Assembly (NCBI GenBank): GCA_027068085.1
Contig: JAMOUQ010000042.1
Location: 1-64,000 of the forward strand
Reading direction: 5' to 3'
DNA from: Desulfobacteraceae bacterium
GTDB taxonomy: Bacteria > Desulfobacterota > Desulfobacteria > Desulfobacterales > Desulfosarcinaceae
DNA: 64,000 bases
Shown here: positions 42,528 to 52,996 of the stretch, in pieces
Layout: each line of letters opens with the position of its first letter
Position numbering within the stretch: the stretch's first letter is position 1
The notes under the pieces: generated by a model
What the model was told of the DNA's origin: nothing
Database searches by the model: none
What the model saw: only the letters and a program-made list of their open reading frames with translations
Position numbers and translations under genes: made by a program

Positions 42528-43484
42528 TCATGCCGCCCGGCGCCGGAGTATGCCCGTAAGACAGCCCACGGCCCCGGCCGCCTTGGCCAGTTCGTCCACC
42601 GGCACCGTTATGCAACGTATCCCGTGCTGCTCGTAGAACGACTGGCAGTTGGGGTTGCCCGCCGGCATGACTATGGTTCTCGGCCCCAGGGTGACGAAAT
42701 TCAGAGCGAATCCTTCAACGGCTTCCTTCTGGTCGGGCAGGAAAACGACTTCGATGCCTTCTGCCTCCAGGGCCCTGACCGCGCCGTAGGCAAGGCGGGT
42801 GGGCCAGGCAACGGCCAGATCACGATCGACGATCCGCAGCATGCCCATCAGGTGCATGGTGCCAAAGGGCATATCGACCACCAAGGTCTCGGCGCCCATC
42901 TGGGCAAGCACGGATGTCAACTGAACGATGCCCTCTTCGTTGGTCCTCAGGCCGCGTCCGATCATGACCCTGCGCGAAGTTATCCACATGGCGTCTGCGC
43001 CTTCGAAAGTGCCCCGGCCGCTGATACTGCGGATCACGGGGATTCCCAGCCGGGCCAGGGCTGCGGCGACCCGGCGTTCCTCGCCGGCCCTTACCTCGGA
43101 GGCGGGCCGTCCGAGGATGACACCTTCCGGGGTGGCAAAAAACAGGTCGGCCAGGAACATCTGGTTCGGCGTGGACTCGATCTCCGCATTCAGGTAATGC
43201 ACGGTCACACCGTTTTCACGATAGACCCGGGCCAGGGCGTCGTGCTGGCTGCGGGCCCGCTTCCAGTCGATTGTCCGAAGCATCTGGACCGCGTCGGGAT
43301 CTTCACTGCGGGAAAGTTCTTTCCCCGGCCGGTGCATCAGGACCGCCTTGAGCGGGTGCCATTCATCGGCAATACCGCATCGGCTCCAGATCGTTCCCAG
43401 CTCTTCCCGCAAAGAAGCCCGGCGAGGCTGCCAGCCCCGGCCGCCATAGGCGGCCATCAAGTGTAACTCCCGCGGCTCTGTCAT
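42528..43484 (-). CDS. Amidinotransferase / arginine-deiminase-fold protein
   Basis: 318 residues from the ATG after CAGGAGGAAACAGC. The pentein fold is shown by VLMHRPGKELSR, STPNQMFLADLFFATPEGVILGR-type residues, RGTFEGADAMWI, FGTMHLMGML (active-site His) and a C-terminal VGCLTGILRR with the nucleophilic Cys. Members include arginine deiminase, dimethylargininase and amidinotransferases. The length and the GCLTG ending do not match arginine deiminase exactly, so the reaction is open. It is convergent with panC, with no arginine-catabolism genes near. The frame extends upstream to 43538 without similarity. Confidence 0.75.
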   Translation of the reverse strand: MTEPRELHLMAAYGGRGWQPRRASLREELGTIWSRCGIADEWHPLKAVLMHRPGKELSRSEDPDAVQMLRTIDWKRARSQHDALARVYRENGVTVHYLNAEIESTPNQMFLADLFFATPEGVILGRPASEVRAGEERRVAAALARLGIPVIRSISGRGTFEGADAMWITSRRVMIGRGLRTNEEGIVQLTSVLAQMGAETLVVDMPFGTMHLMGMLRIVDRDLAVAWPTRLAYGAVRALEAEGIEVVFLPDQKEAVEGFALNFVTLGPRTIVMPAGNPNCQSFYEQHGIRCITVPVDELAKAAGAVGCLTGILRRRAA

Positions 43485-43610
43485 TGCTGTTTCCTCCTGA
43501 AACCGAACTTCAGCCGGCATCCGGGCCCTCTTGGGCACGCAGCGGCCGTCGGCATGCCAAAGCTACTACCCGGAAGGCTCGGGCCGTGTCAAGCAAACAA
43601 GGGAAGGTAT

Positions 43611-43639
43611 TTGCCAACCGGACCGAGATGACGTATAGA
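43611..43639 (+). promoter_or_regulatory. Promoter of the DUF3187 gene
   Basis: TTGCCA (43611-43616), exactly 17 bases, TATAGA (43634-43639). The possible ATG at 43642 would lie two bases after the -10, so it cannot be the main start; the ATG at 43696 fits. Confidence 0.55.
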
Positions 43640-43695
43640 TTATGAAGACACGGTCCCGCGGGACTGCAATACAAGATAAAGACTGCGAGCAGGCG

Positions 43696-44796
43696 ATGGG
43701 TAAAATCCTTTTCTTTTTTCGGCTGGCGATAGCTCCCGCCTTGTTTCCGTCAATCGTGCTCGTATTCGTTACGGGCGCCCTGCTGTCTGTCCCGGCCGGC
43801 GTCCTTGGCGCCAGCGCAGAGGCCCCCATGGCTCTCGACCATACCCGGGCTTCCCGGCTCAATCGTTTCTGCGGCGGCCAGGTGGGCTACGGCCCCCTGC
43901 GGCTGCAAAGCCAGTCACCTTTCCAGACCCTGCGGCTCCAGCTCACTCCCATGGCCCCGACCTTCCAGACCCCGGGCACCTGGGAGACGGGAGCGACCAT
44001 GTCCCTGGCAAATGTCTGGGCCAATTCGCCGGGCCGTTACCGCATCGACTACGAAAGCCTGGACACCACCGTCTTTGCCGCCTACGGCATAAACGAAAGC
44101 CTGCGCCTTGAAATCGGATTTCAGGAAAAGCGCCTGTTCGGCGGCATTCTGGACGGGTTTATCACCGATTTCCACGATTTCTTCGGCCTCGACCAGGACG
44201 GCCGGGACACCACCCCGTTCGGACTGGTGGAGATAGAAATCCTGGACGAGCACGGCGATCCCCTTCTGAGATATTCCCGGGGCAGCGGTGTCTATTCCCG
44301 TTCCGTCACGGCCTGCCTGGAACACCGCCTCACCTGCGGCGCCGACGCATTGCCGGCCGTATCCTATGCCGTCTCTGCCCGTTACGACACCGAGGGCCAG
44401 CACATGCTGGAGCGTGACTTTCCAATCGACCTGGGACTGTCGCTGATGGCGGCCAAAAAGCTGGGACCGGTCAACCTCTATCTGTCGGCAGGACTTTTCT
44501 GGTACGGCAGTTCCCGGATTCAGAAAGTCAAACTGAAAAATTTCCAAACGGCCCTGATGGCCGGTGTGGAATGGCGCTTTGCCCAACGGCACTCAATGCT
44601 GCTCCAATGTCTGATCACCGAAGGAGCGGCCAAGGATCTGGGGCCCTTTTCCGATGCCTCCTATGAAGTGACCCTGGGCTGGAAATGGGAAGTAATGCCT
44701 TCCGGCGTGATGGAAGTGGGACTGATCGAAAACATCATAATCTGGGACAACAGCCCCGATTTCGGGCTGCATGCCGGTTTCAGCTACCGTTTCTGA
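43696..44796 (+). CDS. DUF3187 outer-membrane beta-barrel protein
   Basis: 366 residues. The signal peptide region FFRLAIAPALFPSIVLVF and LLSVPAGVLGASA suggests cleavage near residue 40. LRLQSQSPFQTLRLQLTPMA begins the DUF3187 domain. Alternating amphipathic strands run to the C-terminal ...LHAGFSYRF, whose terminal Phe is the BAM-recognised barrel end. It is probably an outer-membrane barrel of unknown cargo. The promoter overlaps the upstream ATG, so 43696 is chosen. Its 3' end overlaps that of coaE by 17 bases (convergent). Confidence 0.78.
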   Translation: MGKILFFFRLAIAPALFPSIVLVFVTGALLSVPAGVLGASAEAPMALDHTRASRLNRFCGGQVGYGPLRLQSQSPFQTLRLQLTPMAPTFQTPGTWETGATMSLANVWANSPGRYRIDYESLDTTVFAAYGINESLRLEIGFQEKRLFGGILDGFITDFHDFFGLDQDGRDTTPFGLVEIEILDEHGDPLLRYSRGSGVYSRSVTACLEHRLTCGADALPAVSYAVSARYDTEGQHMLERDFPIDLGLSLMAAKKLGPVNLYLSAGLFWYGSSRIQKVKLKNFQTALMAGVEWRFAQRHSMLLQCLITEGAAKDLGPFSDASYEVTLGWKWEVMPSGVMEVGLIENIIIWDNSPDFGLHAGFSYRF

Positions 44797-45439
44797 GTCT
44801 GCCCGCGGGCAACTTCCGGCATCGGCGGCCGCCGGCCCGGGCCTCGGCGGCCAAACGACGGTAAACCCGCTCTGTCTGGCGGCGGGTTTCTTCAAGGCTG
44901 CCGCTGTTGTCAATGACCATGGTGGCAAGGCGCCTTTTTTCTTCCAGGGGCATCTGGCTCCGTATGCGGGCGCGGGCCCCGGAAACCGTCAGGCCGTCTC
45001 TTTCCATAAGGCGTTCCAGCTGCAGGCTTTCCGGAACCCAGACAACGATTATTTCGTCCAGTCCCCGGTCCATACCGGCTTCGAAAAGCAACGGAACATC
45101 CTGCACGACCACGGCCTGCGGGTCCCGGCGGCCGATCTTCTTCACCTCCTGTTCCATCTGCTTGCGTACAAGGGGATGGATTATCTTCTCCAGAAGCACT
45201 CTTTTGTCCGGCTCGGCAAACACCAGGTCGCCCAGTTTTGCGCGGTCGATCCGGCCATCTCCGGTCAGGATACCGCGGCCGAAAACCTCGACCACTTTCT
45301 CCCAGCCCCGGCTGCCCTTCACTACCGCCCGGCGGGCCATCAAGTCCGCATCCAGCACTATGGCCCCCATTGCCGCCAGCATACCGGCAACAGTCGATTT
45401 GCCGCTGGCTATCCCACCTGTCAACCCTGCAACAACCAT
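44780..45439 (-). CDS. coaE: Dephospho-CoA kinase CoaE
   Basis: 219 residues from MVVAGLTGGIASGKSTVAGM (P-loop GGIASGKST). VLDADLMARRAV, FAEPDKRVLLEKIIHPLVR and VVQDVPLLFEAGMD complete the signature. It phosphorylates the 3'-OH of dephospho-CoA, the last step of CoA synthesis. The frame is open nine codons upstream. It lies about 2 kb from panC, so three CoA-pathway steps are near but not in one operon. Its last codons overlap the end of the DUF3187 gene on the other strand. Confidence 0.94.
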   Translation of the reverse strand: MVVAGLTGGIASGKSTVAGMLAAMGAIVLDADLMARRAVVKGSRGWEKVVEVFGRGILTGDGRIDRAKLGDLVFAEPDKRVLLEKIIHPLVRKQMEQEVKKIGRRDPQAVVVQDVPLLFEAGMDRGLDEIIVVWVPESLQLERLMERDGLTVSGARARIRSQMPLEEKRRLATMVIDNSGSLEETRRQTERVYRRLAAEARAGGRRCRKLPAGRLRNGS

Positions 45440-45480
45440 ATCTGCCCTTCCGGAAGCAAAAAACATCCGTCCCTATCGGC

Positions 45481-45510
45481 TTGACACCACCGGGTGCCCA
45501 AAACTATAGT
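45481..45510 (+). promoter_or_regulatory. Promoter of the ABC-sensor hybrid kinase
   Basis: TTGACA (45481-45486), 18 bases, TATAGT (45505-45510), a near-consensus sigma-70 promoter 43 bases before the ATG at 45554. Confidence 0.65.
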
Positions 45511-45553
45511 GAAATCCTGATCGATTGGCAACCAATCCATACCAGGTAAAGAC

Positions 45554-48500
45554 ATGCGATTAGCCCGCCTGAGGTGTGCAGCAGCAATACTGGGCTGCCT
45601 GTTGTTGTTCGCGGCCGATGTTTCCGCCGGTCGCCCCAGGGTGCTGCTGCTCAATTCTTACCATCAGGGCTACAAATGGACCGACGACATCACCGCCGCC
45701 GTTATCGACACCCTGGGCCGCGATCCGCTGGCTCCCGCGTTATACATAGAATACATGGACACCAGAAGAATGAACGGCGGGCAGCAATTCCGGCTGCTGG
45801 CAAGGCTGCTGTCCGACAAGTACGCTTCCCGTTTTTTCTCCGTCATCATCGCCGCAGACAACGAGGCCCTGAACTTTCTGAAGAAAGAGGGGCAAGATAT
45901 CTTCGGCGACACCCCGGTCGTCTTTTGCGGTGCCGACTACGTTCAGAGGCAGGACTATGCCGGCATTAAACAGGTAACCGGAGTCAACGAGGCAGCCGAC
46001 ATCGAAACCACCCTCGACCTGGCCCTCGAGCTTCACCCCAAGACCCGCCGGATAATCGTGGTGGCGGACAAAACCCCCACCGGCCTGAAGGTGCACCGCC
46101 AGGTTGAGCGTTTGCAACCGGACCATCGCGGAATCGAATTCGAGTTCTGGGACGACCTCGGCCTGGAAGAGATGGAAAAGGCGGCCGAGAAATTGTCCGC
46201 CGAAGACCTTGTCCTTTTCACCTTTTTCTCACGTGACGGCCGCGGCCGCGCCTGGAGCTGTGACCAGGGCATCAAGCGGTTGTCCGGACACTGCCCGGTC
46301 CCGGTCTACGGGGCCTGGGACTTCAACCTGGGATACGGCATAGTGGGGGGCATGCTGGTAAGCGGCCGCTGCCAGGGCAGGACAGCGGCCGACCTGGCCC
46401 TGCGTGTCCTGCACGGCATGCCGGCGGCACAGATTCCCGTGGTAACCCGCAGCCCCAACCGCCTGATGTTCGATTACATCCAGCTGCGGCGGTTCGATAT
46501 CGACATGGGCGATCTTCCGGAACAAAGCCTGATCATCAACCGGCCCTATTCCATCTACGAACGCCACAAAGTGCTGGTCTGGGTCGTGCTGGGAAGCATC
46601 ATCGGCCTGCATTTCATCATTTTCAGCCTGGCCCTCAATATCTTCCGCCGCCGCAAGGCCGAGGAAAGAATGAAAAAGAGCCAGCGCCGTTTCAACACCA
46701 TTCTCACCACGGCCAACGAGGGCTTCTGGGAAACCGATGCCACCGGGGTCATCGTCGATGTCAACCCGGAGATGACCGCCATCATGGGAAGGCCGCGCCG
46801 GTCGATAATCGGCCGGCGGATAAGCGACTTCATAACTCCGGAAGACACCGACGCGCCTTACCAGGACCTGATGGACGGCAGGTTCGAAATCAAATGTACC
46901 TTTGAAGTCCGGATCCGCAGGCCTGACAAGACATCCCTCAGCTGTCTTTTCAACATCACGCCCCTGTTCGATGAAACCGGCAGGTTTACCGGCGCTTTTG
47001 CCATGGTGACCGACATCACCGGTGTCAAAGAGGCTGAAGAGGCCGTGCTCAAAAGCGAGGCCCTGTTGCGGGCGACCTTCGAATCGACCGAAGACGGACT
47101 GGTGGTGGTCAACCAGAAGGGCCGCGTGACTTATATGAACCAGGTCTTCAGGCGGATATGGAAAATACCGCCTGATCTGGCCAGCAATCCGGACACCGGC
47201 CTGCTGCGCAGTCATCTCATGGCGCTGGTCAAATCGCCGGACACGGTACTGGGAAAAGTCCGCCAGATGAGCCGCTCCGAAAAGAAGATGCTGGAAACCA
47301 TCGAACTGGTCGACGGCCGCATCCTGGAAATCTATTCCCATTCCCTGCTGATGCGCGGCCGCCGTGCCGGCAGGGTATGGTGGTTCCGGGACGTCACCGC
47401 CCGCAAGCAGATGGAATCCCAGCTCATCCAGGCCCAGAAAATGGAGGCCGTCGGAACCCTTGCCGGTGGAATCGCCCACGACTTCAACAACCGGCTCCAG
47501 ACCATTTCCGGCTATACCCAGCTTCTCCTGCTGGACAAGGAACCTGAAAGTCCGGACCGGCTCAAGCTGATGGCCATCGAAAAAGCGGTCAAACGCTCAT
47601 GCCAACTGACAGAACAACTGCTCATGTTCAGCCGCAAGATCGAAAGCCGGCTCAAGCCCATCGACCTGAACAACGAGGTCGTCACGGTCAAAGCCCTTTT
47701 GATACGGGCGCTTGCCCGCAACATCATGATCGACATAAAGATGGAGAAGCATCTGCACGTAATCAATGCCGATCCGTCCCAGATAGAACAGATTGTCATG
47801 AATCTGGGCATAAATGCCAGTCATGCCATGCCCAACGGAGGACGGCTTACCATCACCACGGAAAACGTCGTTCTCGGCGACGAGTTCTGTAAACGGCATG
47901 TCGGATTCCGGCCGGGTAATTACGTCCGGCTGACGGTGGCAGATACCGGCAGGGGCATGGAGCCTGAAATCCTGGAGCGGATTTTCGAGCCCTTTTTCAC
48001 CACCAAGCCCGAGGGCATGGGTACCGGACTGGGCCTTTCCATGGTTCATGGAATAGTCAAGAATCACCAGGGACAAATCCTGTGTCACAGCAGGCCCGGA
48101 CAGGGCACGCGCTTTGAAATATATTTCCCGGCCCTGCTGGTAAGCGATGAATTCGTGATTACGGCGGGCGGGGAAACCAAGCAGCTCCGGGGCGGGGAGG
48201 AGACCATCCTGCTGGTGGACGACGAGCCGGACAACCTGGAGATAGGCGCCAGTCTCCTGGAGCGTTTCGGCTACAAGGTTCTTAGCGCGGCAAACGGCAC
48301 CCGGGCACTGGAATTGTTCAGGGCCGAGGCCGCCGGAATCTCCCTTACGATCCTGGACCTTGATCTTCCGGCGGCCGACGGAATGCAGGTGCTGGATGCA
48401 ATGCTGGAAACAGCTCCCGGGGCCAGGGTCTTGATAGCCTCCGGACACAGCACGGACGTTGCCGTCAAAGCAGCCATGGGCGCAGGGGCCTGCGGGTTCA

Positions 48501-48586
48501 TCAAGAAGCCGTATCAGCTGGCCGAGATGCTGGCGGCCATCCGTGGCATTCTGGATGACGGCCGGACCGGCCGAAACCCGAGCTGA
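45554..48586 (+). CDS. Hybrid histidine kinase with periplasmic ABC-type sensor
   Basis: 1010 residues. Signal peptide ([20 protein letters not shown]), then a periplasmic ABC_sub_bind-like sensor (about 28-330: [30 protein letters not shown]). One membrane segment ([20 protein letters not shown], about 338-357) and two PAS domains follow. HisKA has His in GGIAHDFNN near residue 640. HATPase boxes are [22 protein letters not shown] and [11 protein letters not shown], and the C-terminal receiver has Asp in TILDLDLP. All phosphotransfer residues are present. The ligand is unknown. It is divergent from coaE behind its own good promoter. Confidence 0.9.
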   Translation: MRLARLRCAAAILGCLLLFAADVSAGRPRVLLLNSYHQGYKWTDDITAAVIDTLGRDPLAPALYIEYMDTRRMNGGQQFRLLARLLSDKYASRFFSVIIAADNEALNFLKKEGQDIFGDTPVVFCGADYVQRQDYAGIKQVTGVNEAADIETTLDLALELHPKTRRIIVVADKTPTGLKVHRQVERLQPDHRGIEFEFWDDLGLEEMEKAAEKLSAEDLVLFTFFSRDGRGRAWSCDQGIKRLSGHCPVPVYGAWDFNLGYGIVGGMLVSGRCQGRTAADLALRVLHGMPAAQIPVVTRSPNRLMFDYIQLRRFDIDMGDLPEQSLIINRPYSIYERHKVLVWVVLGSIIGLHFIIFSLALNIFRRRKAEERMKKSQRRFNTILTTANEGFWETDATGVIVDVNPEMTAIMGRPRRSIIGRRISDFITPEDTDAPYQDLMDGRFEIKCTFEVRIRRPDKTSLSCLFNITPLFDETGRFTGAFAMVTDITGVKEAEEAVLKSEALLRATFESTEDGLVVVNQKGRVTYMNQVFRRIWKIPPDLASNPDTGLLRSHLMALVKSPDTVLGKVRQMSRSEKKMLETIELVDGRILEIYSHSLLMRGRRAGRVWWFRDVTARKQMESQLIQAQKMEAVGTLAGGIAHDFNNRLQTISGYTQLLLLDKEPESPDRLKLMAIEKAVKRSCQLTEQLLMFSRKIESRLKPIDLNNEVVTVKALLIRALARNIMIDIKMEKHLHVINADPSQIEQIVMNLGINASHAMPNGGRLTITTENVVLGDEFCKRHVGFRPGNYVRLTVADTGRGMEPEILERIFEPFFTTKPEGMGTGLGLSMVHGIVKNHQGQILCHSRPGQGTRFEIYFPALLVSDEFVITAGGETKQLRGGEETILLVDDEPDNLEIGASLLERFGYKVLSAANGTRALELFRAEAAGISLTILDLDLPAADGMQVLDAMLETAPGARVLIASGHSTDVAVKAAMGAGACGFIKKPYQLAEMLAAIRGILDDGRTGRNPS

Positions 48587-48653
48587 GCGCTTTTCAGTCC
48601 TGCCGGATGATGCCGGGCGGCCACCTTCAGAAACAGCTTTCCCGCCTCCGGGT

Positions 48654-51176
48654 TCATCCGGACAAAACCCGGGATGAAACGGCTCCGGAACAGCGGTCTT
48701 TGCCGCGGCGCTTTTCGAGGTACATTCTGGTATCGGCGGTTTTGAGAAGGGTTTCCACATCGTTGCCGTCGGAGGGAAAGACGGCCACACCGATACTGGC
48801 ACCGATGAATTCGATCCGCACCGGTCCATAGCGGTACGGTTCCTGAATCTTGCGGCAGATGCGCCCGACGACCTTTTCGGGCCGGATCCGCCTGGGGCTG
48901 TTGAGGATAACGGTAAACTCGTCTCCGCCCAGACGGGCCACGAAATCGGTCTTGCGGACAGAATCTTCGATCCGCCCGGCCACGTCCTGCAGCAGGCGGT
49001 CGCCGATTTCGTGGCCGTAAGTATCGTTCACCTTCTTGAATTTGTCCAGATCTATGAAAAGCAGGGCCAGCCGGGTCTTGTAACGCTTGGCATACTCGAT
49101 GTCCTCTGCCAGGCGATTCATGAAAGCGGCCCGGTTGTAAAGACCGGTAAGGATATCATTGAAGGCCGCAAAGCGCAGTTCCTGCTCAGCCCGTTTCCGC
49201 TCGGATATATCCCGGACGATTCCCAGCAGGCCGGTGGGTTTGCCATCCTCGTCACGCAGCAGGCTGCAGGTCACTTCGGTCCAGACGGTCGACCCGTCAC
49301 GCCGGTACATCTCCAGCTCTATGGTCTGCAGGGCAATACGGCAGCCGGGAAACTTCTTCTCATTTTCCAACTCCGCGGTCATCACGGCCATAGCCTTGTC
49401 CAGGGACTCGGGAGTCAGGGCCTCTTCTATCGGCTCGGCCATGGCCTCCTGGACGGACAGCCCCCGCAGCTGCTTGACCGAAGGGCTGATGAAGGTCGGT
49501 TTTAGGTTCAGGTCGATGGTCCAGATGACATCGGTGGTGTTCTCGGCAATCAGACGGTACTTTTCCTCGCTTCTTTTCAGAGCTATTTCAGCTCGTTGGC
49601 GTTCTCTTATTTCGAGCTGCAACACGTAATTGCTCTTTTCGGCCCTGGCGGTCATCTCGTTGGCCTGCAGGATGGCCTTTTCCAGGGCCCGGTTGGCCTG
49701 CTCCAGTTCGGCTTTAACCTTCTGCACCTGGCGCTGCCGCCGCCGGCGCTCCCGGATCTCCTGGGTAAGTTCGGCGGTGCGCAGTTCCAGTTTGTTTTTC
49801 AGCTCCTGGACCCTGGCGAACATCAGGGCGTTGGCCACGGCAATAGCCAGGGGCGCGGCGGTCTTCTCAATGAATTTGAGCTGGTCGGCGGTAAGAGGCC
49901 TTGCCGCCGGAACATCCCTGAAAGTATAAAATCCATGCAGCCGGTCGTTGCCCGCCAGGGGCACGATGCAATCACACTCCAGGGTATCCATCAATGACAA
50001 CAGCAGGTTGCGGACGCTTTGCAGGTCAGGGTGGGCCGCTACCAGATGGCGGTCGTAAACCGCCGGGGCCGGGGTCAGGGTCTGTTCCAGTTCGGGGTCC
50101 ACCATGACCTCGGCTCCGTCCTGACTGGTATAGACATCCGCACCCGGCTTGCGGAAGAAAAAAATCACCGGACGGCCATCCAGGACGCGGGAAATCTGCT
50201 GGCCGGCCTCTTTTACCAGTTCTTTCAGACCTTTGAGCTGGACTATTCCGTCCACCAGTTTCGAAGCCGCCATCCTGTAATGCTGGCGGCTTTTGTTGAA
50301 GGTGCGGTTGAGGAACTGCTGGACCCTTATGATGTGAAAGTAATTGAAAATGAACCAGATGACAAAAAACACCACCAGCAACCACCCGTCCATGGCCGCA
50401 ATCTGGTGTCTGATCCAGAAGAGGAAAATCACGTTGGGGACCAGCACCAGGGCCGAAACCAGCAGCCACAGCACAGTCCTGTGGGCCACGGTGCGTATAT
50501 CGAGCAGGCGATGCCGGATCACCCCGTAGCCCAATATTGCCAAAGGAATAAAACCGAAATTGCCCAGGGGATAAAAATCGATCCCCCTGAGGGCCGGAAT
50601 GTTGAAGCACGTCAGAATGCCGGCCAGACAAAAGGCAAACAGCAGATAGCCCTGCTTGCGCTTTACGACCGGATTGTCCTGGTGCCGGAAAGCCGTGATC
50701 AGCAGCCACAGGCTGTAGCCCAGGACAAAGAGGCCGTAGATGCAGAAAACCTGGAAAGCCCAGCCCCCCTTTGCCATGTATCCCCAGCTGAAGGTGTGCA
50801 AGCCGGTAATATAAGCATCCGTGGGGGTGGTGAGACTTATCAGGAAACTGGTAACGAAACAGGCCGCGGTGATTTTGGAACGCCTGAGACCCAGGACGGT
50901 ATGGAAAAACAACACCTGGACAGCTGGCAGATAGACATAGACACAATGGGCCGCTCTTTCGACCTTCAGGATGAACTCCCGATCGTCGGTCAGTTGGTGA
51001 ATTATAAACACCGGCTCCAGCAGACAGTACCAGAGACACAGGAGGGCAAAAACAACGTTTTCCCTTCTCAGGGGGCGCCTGGACAAAGCAAGCCCGACCA
51101 GGCCGAATCCAGCCAAAAGATACAAAACGGGAGGAATCAGATAAGGATTTAGTGAAGATGAAAAAGAATCCGCCAT
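48654..51176 (-). CDS. Membrane diguanylate cyclase (7TM-type, GAF, PAS, GGDEF)
   Basis: 840 residues from the preferred ATG (20 more from 51236). About nine hydrophobic segments (residues 10-310) include a 7TM histidine-kinase-type N-terminal region. A GAF-like domain (about 340-490), a long coiled coil (KLELRTAELTQEIRERRRR), a PAS domain (ENTTDVIWTIDLNL) and a GGDEF domain follow. The active motif is LGGDEF, with the inhibitory-site RKTD five residues before it, so c-di-GMP feedback is expected. DILTGLYNRAAF and GASIGVAVFPSDG complete the cyclase. The stimulus is unknown. Confidence 0.88.
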   Translation of the reverse strand: MADSFSSSLNPYLIPPVLYLLAGFGLVGLALSRRPLRRENVVFALLCLWYCLLEPVFIIHQLTDDREFILKVERAAHCVYVYLPAVQVLFFHTVLGLRRSKITAACFVTSFLISLTTPTDAYITGLHTFSWGYMAKGGWAFQVFCIYGLFVLGYSLWLLITAFRHQDNPVVKRKQGYLLFAFCLAGILTCFNIPALRGIDFYPLGNFGFIPLAILGYGVIRHRLLDIRTVAHRTVLWLLVSALVLVPNVIFLFWIRHQIAAMDGWLLVVFFVIWFIFNYFHIIRVQQFLNRTFNKSRQHYRMAASKLVDGIVQLKGLKELVKEAGQQISRVLDGRPVIFFFRKPGADVYTSQDGAEVMVDPELEQTLTPAPAVYDRHLVAAHPDLQSVRNLLLSLMDTLECDCIVPLAGNDRLHGFYTFRDVPAARPLTADQLKFIEKTAAPLAIAVANALMFARVQELKNKLELRTAELTQEIRERRRRQRQVQKVKAELEQANRALEKAILQANEMTARAEKSNYVLQLEIRERQRAEIALKRSEEKYRLIAENTTDVIWTIDLNLKPTFISPSVKQLRGLSVQEAMAEPIEEALTPESLDKAMAVMTAELENEKKFPGCRIALQTIELEMYRRDGSTVWTEVTCSLLRDEDGKPTGLLGIVRDISERKRAEQELRFAAFNDILTGLYNRAAFMNRLAEDIEYAKRYKTRLALLFIDLDKFKKVNDTYGHEIGDRLLQDVAGRIEDSVRKTDFVARLGGDEFTVILNSPRRIRPEKVVGRICRKIQEPYRYGPVRIEFIGASIGVAVFPSDGNDVETLLKTADTRMYLEKRRGKDRCSGAVSSRVLSG

Positions 51177-51631
51177 AAGCTTTCTGAAAGTCTTCCTGAA
51201 AGTAAGAAACAGATCTAAACTGCGGCCTTCTGCCATTGTACAATATCGGCCGCCGGAGGCTAAAATTTACCCGTTGCTTCAAATTCCCGAGGGCAGGTGC
51301 GGTTAAGGAATTCGGATGCGCAGATTTATACTGGCATTCGTGAGCATAAGTTGCTATGATGTCGATATAGGCATTGCCGCAGATTCACGGGCGCAAGGCC
51401 GCCACCCGCACCCTTCCATCGGTAACTGGCCGGATCACGTATCGGCCGGCATGACTGCTGTCGGCCCATGGCTGCGACAGGTCGTTTTCACCATCTGAAC
51501 AGACTTCTGAACAACCGGCTTCATTCCATTGAATTTGACGGCATTTGGAACGCAGCTCCCTTTCGTGCTGGCCCCGGCGCCTTAACCCGCCTGCTTTGCA
51601 GGCCAAACAGCACTGATTTTCAGGGACTGAC
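51177..51631. other. Divergent intergenic region without gene
   Basis: Lies between the diguanylate cyclase (minus) and the HDOD gene (plus). A -10-like TGCTATGAT occurs near 51350-51360 on the plus strand. Short frames have no ribosome binding site or recognisable motif. I see nothing else. Confidence 0.4.
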
Positions 51632-52840
51632 ATGAAGCTGGCTCTTCTTTTCGTCGATGACGAGCAGTATATTCTGAAGGCTCTCAAACGCAGTTTCCGC
51701 AGCATGAGCCGCCAGTGGACAATGGAATTTGCCACCTCCGCCAGGCAGGCCCTGGCAATCCTGATCAAAGGCAAAATCGATGTGGTGGTAAGTGAAATCC
51801 GCCTGCCGGACATGGACGGCCGGAAATTCCTGGAAGCGGTCAAAAAAGTCCGGCCGGGCTCGGTCAGGATAGTGATGTCCGGTTACGCCGACAAGGACCT
51901 GCTGGTAAAATCCATCGATCTGGCCCACCAGCTCATCGCCAAACCGTGTGACGACGAAGACCTTAAGGCCGCCATCCAAAGGGCGGTCATGATCAGGAAC
52001 ATGCTGGAGGCATACGGTCTCAAAGATATCGTGGTCCGCATGAACCGGCTTCCGGGCCTGCCAAGCCTCTATACCGAAATAGATGCGGCCCTGAAAAAGG
52101 ATGATACGGATGTGGACGATATCGCCGACATCGTGGCCCGGGACGTGGGGGTAACGGCCAAGATCCTCAAATTGGTCAACTCTTCCTTCTTCGGCCTGCC
52201 TCAACATGTCACCAGCCTGTCCAAGGCCATCGGAATGCTCGGCATGGACACCGTTCAGGCCATGGCCCTCAGTGCCTGCACCGTAGAGCAGCTCTGCAGC
52301 AGGACAACCGGCCTTTCGGCCCGGCAGATCTGGGAGCACGGTTTTCTGACAGCCAACTTCGCCCGCACCATCGCCCGCCAGGAAAAAATGGAACGCGATC
52401 TGACCGACGACACTTTCATGGCGGGCCTGATGCACGACATCGGTCAGATGGTGGTGGCCGTCAACCTGCCCGAGAAATGGAAGAACGCCAGACAGCTGGC
52501 CCAAAAAGAGGGGCTGGAGATGCACCTTGCCGAGGAACGGGTACTGGGCGCCGATCATGCCGTCATCGGCGCCTACCTGCTGGGACTATGGGGGCTGCCG
52601 GAACCGGTGGTCCAGGCCGTCTGCCACCATCACCACCCTGAGCAGGAAGATTCTGCGGAACTGACTCCGGCTTTGATAATTTCGATCGCCGATGCCTTTG
52701 CCCACAATCTGGACAAGCCGGGCGGTTCCGAAACGGCCGTGGCGGGCATCGACTCCGGCATGGCTGCCCGGCTGAACCTCGGCCAGCGAATGCCCAGATG
52801 GCAAAAAGAATGCCGCCGCCTTCTCCAAGACAATGCCTGA
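51632..52840 (+). CDS. Receiver-HDOD signalling protein
   Basis: 402 residues. The receiver domain (1-125) has the acidic pair in LFVDDEQY, the Ser of IVMSGYAD and the Lys of LIAKPCDDED. The phosphoacceptor position reads VSEIRLPDMDG, Glu instead of Asp, so normal phosphorylation is unlikely. An HDOD domain (about 150-350) follows with RLPGLPSLYTEI, DVGVTAKILKLVNSSFFGLP, GLMHDIGQM and AVCHHHHPEQ. HDOD proteins act in signalling, motility or stress, often with diguanylate cyclases, and one is its divergent neighbour. It may be a fixed 'on' or 'off' mimic. Confidence 0.87.
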   Translation: MKLALLFVDDEQYILKALKRSFRSMSRQWTMEFATSARQALAILIKGKIDVVVSEIRLPDMDGRKFLEAVKKVRPGSVRIVMSGYADKDLLVKSIDLAHQLIAKPCDDEDLKAAIQRAVMIRNMLEAYGLKDIVVRMNRLPGLPSLYTEIDAALKKDDTDVDDIADIVARDVGVTAKILKLVNSSFFGLPQHVTSLSKAIGMLGMDTVQAMALSACTVEQLCSRTTGLSARQIWEHGFLTANFARTIARQEKMERDLTDDTFMAGLMHDIGQMVVAVNLPEKWKNARQLAQKEGLEMHLAEERVLGADHAVIGAYLLGLWGLPEPVVQAVCHHHHPEQEDSAELTPALIISIADAFAHNLDKPGGSETAVAGIDSGMAARLNLGQRMPRWQKECRRLLQDNA

Positions 52841-52996
52841 TTCACCTCGGCTTGCGCGTTTCCGGCGACCCGGCTCATTTCAAAGGCCTTGTTTCGACTC
52901 AAACTTTCCCGCCAAGGGTCTTTACAACCACCCTTTTCCTGGTTTACAAGCATATGCTGAAAATCTGAATACGGCACCACAGCCAACGAGGATTCC

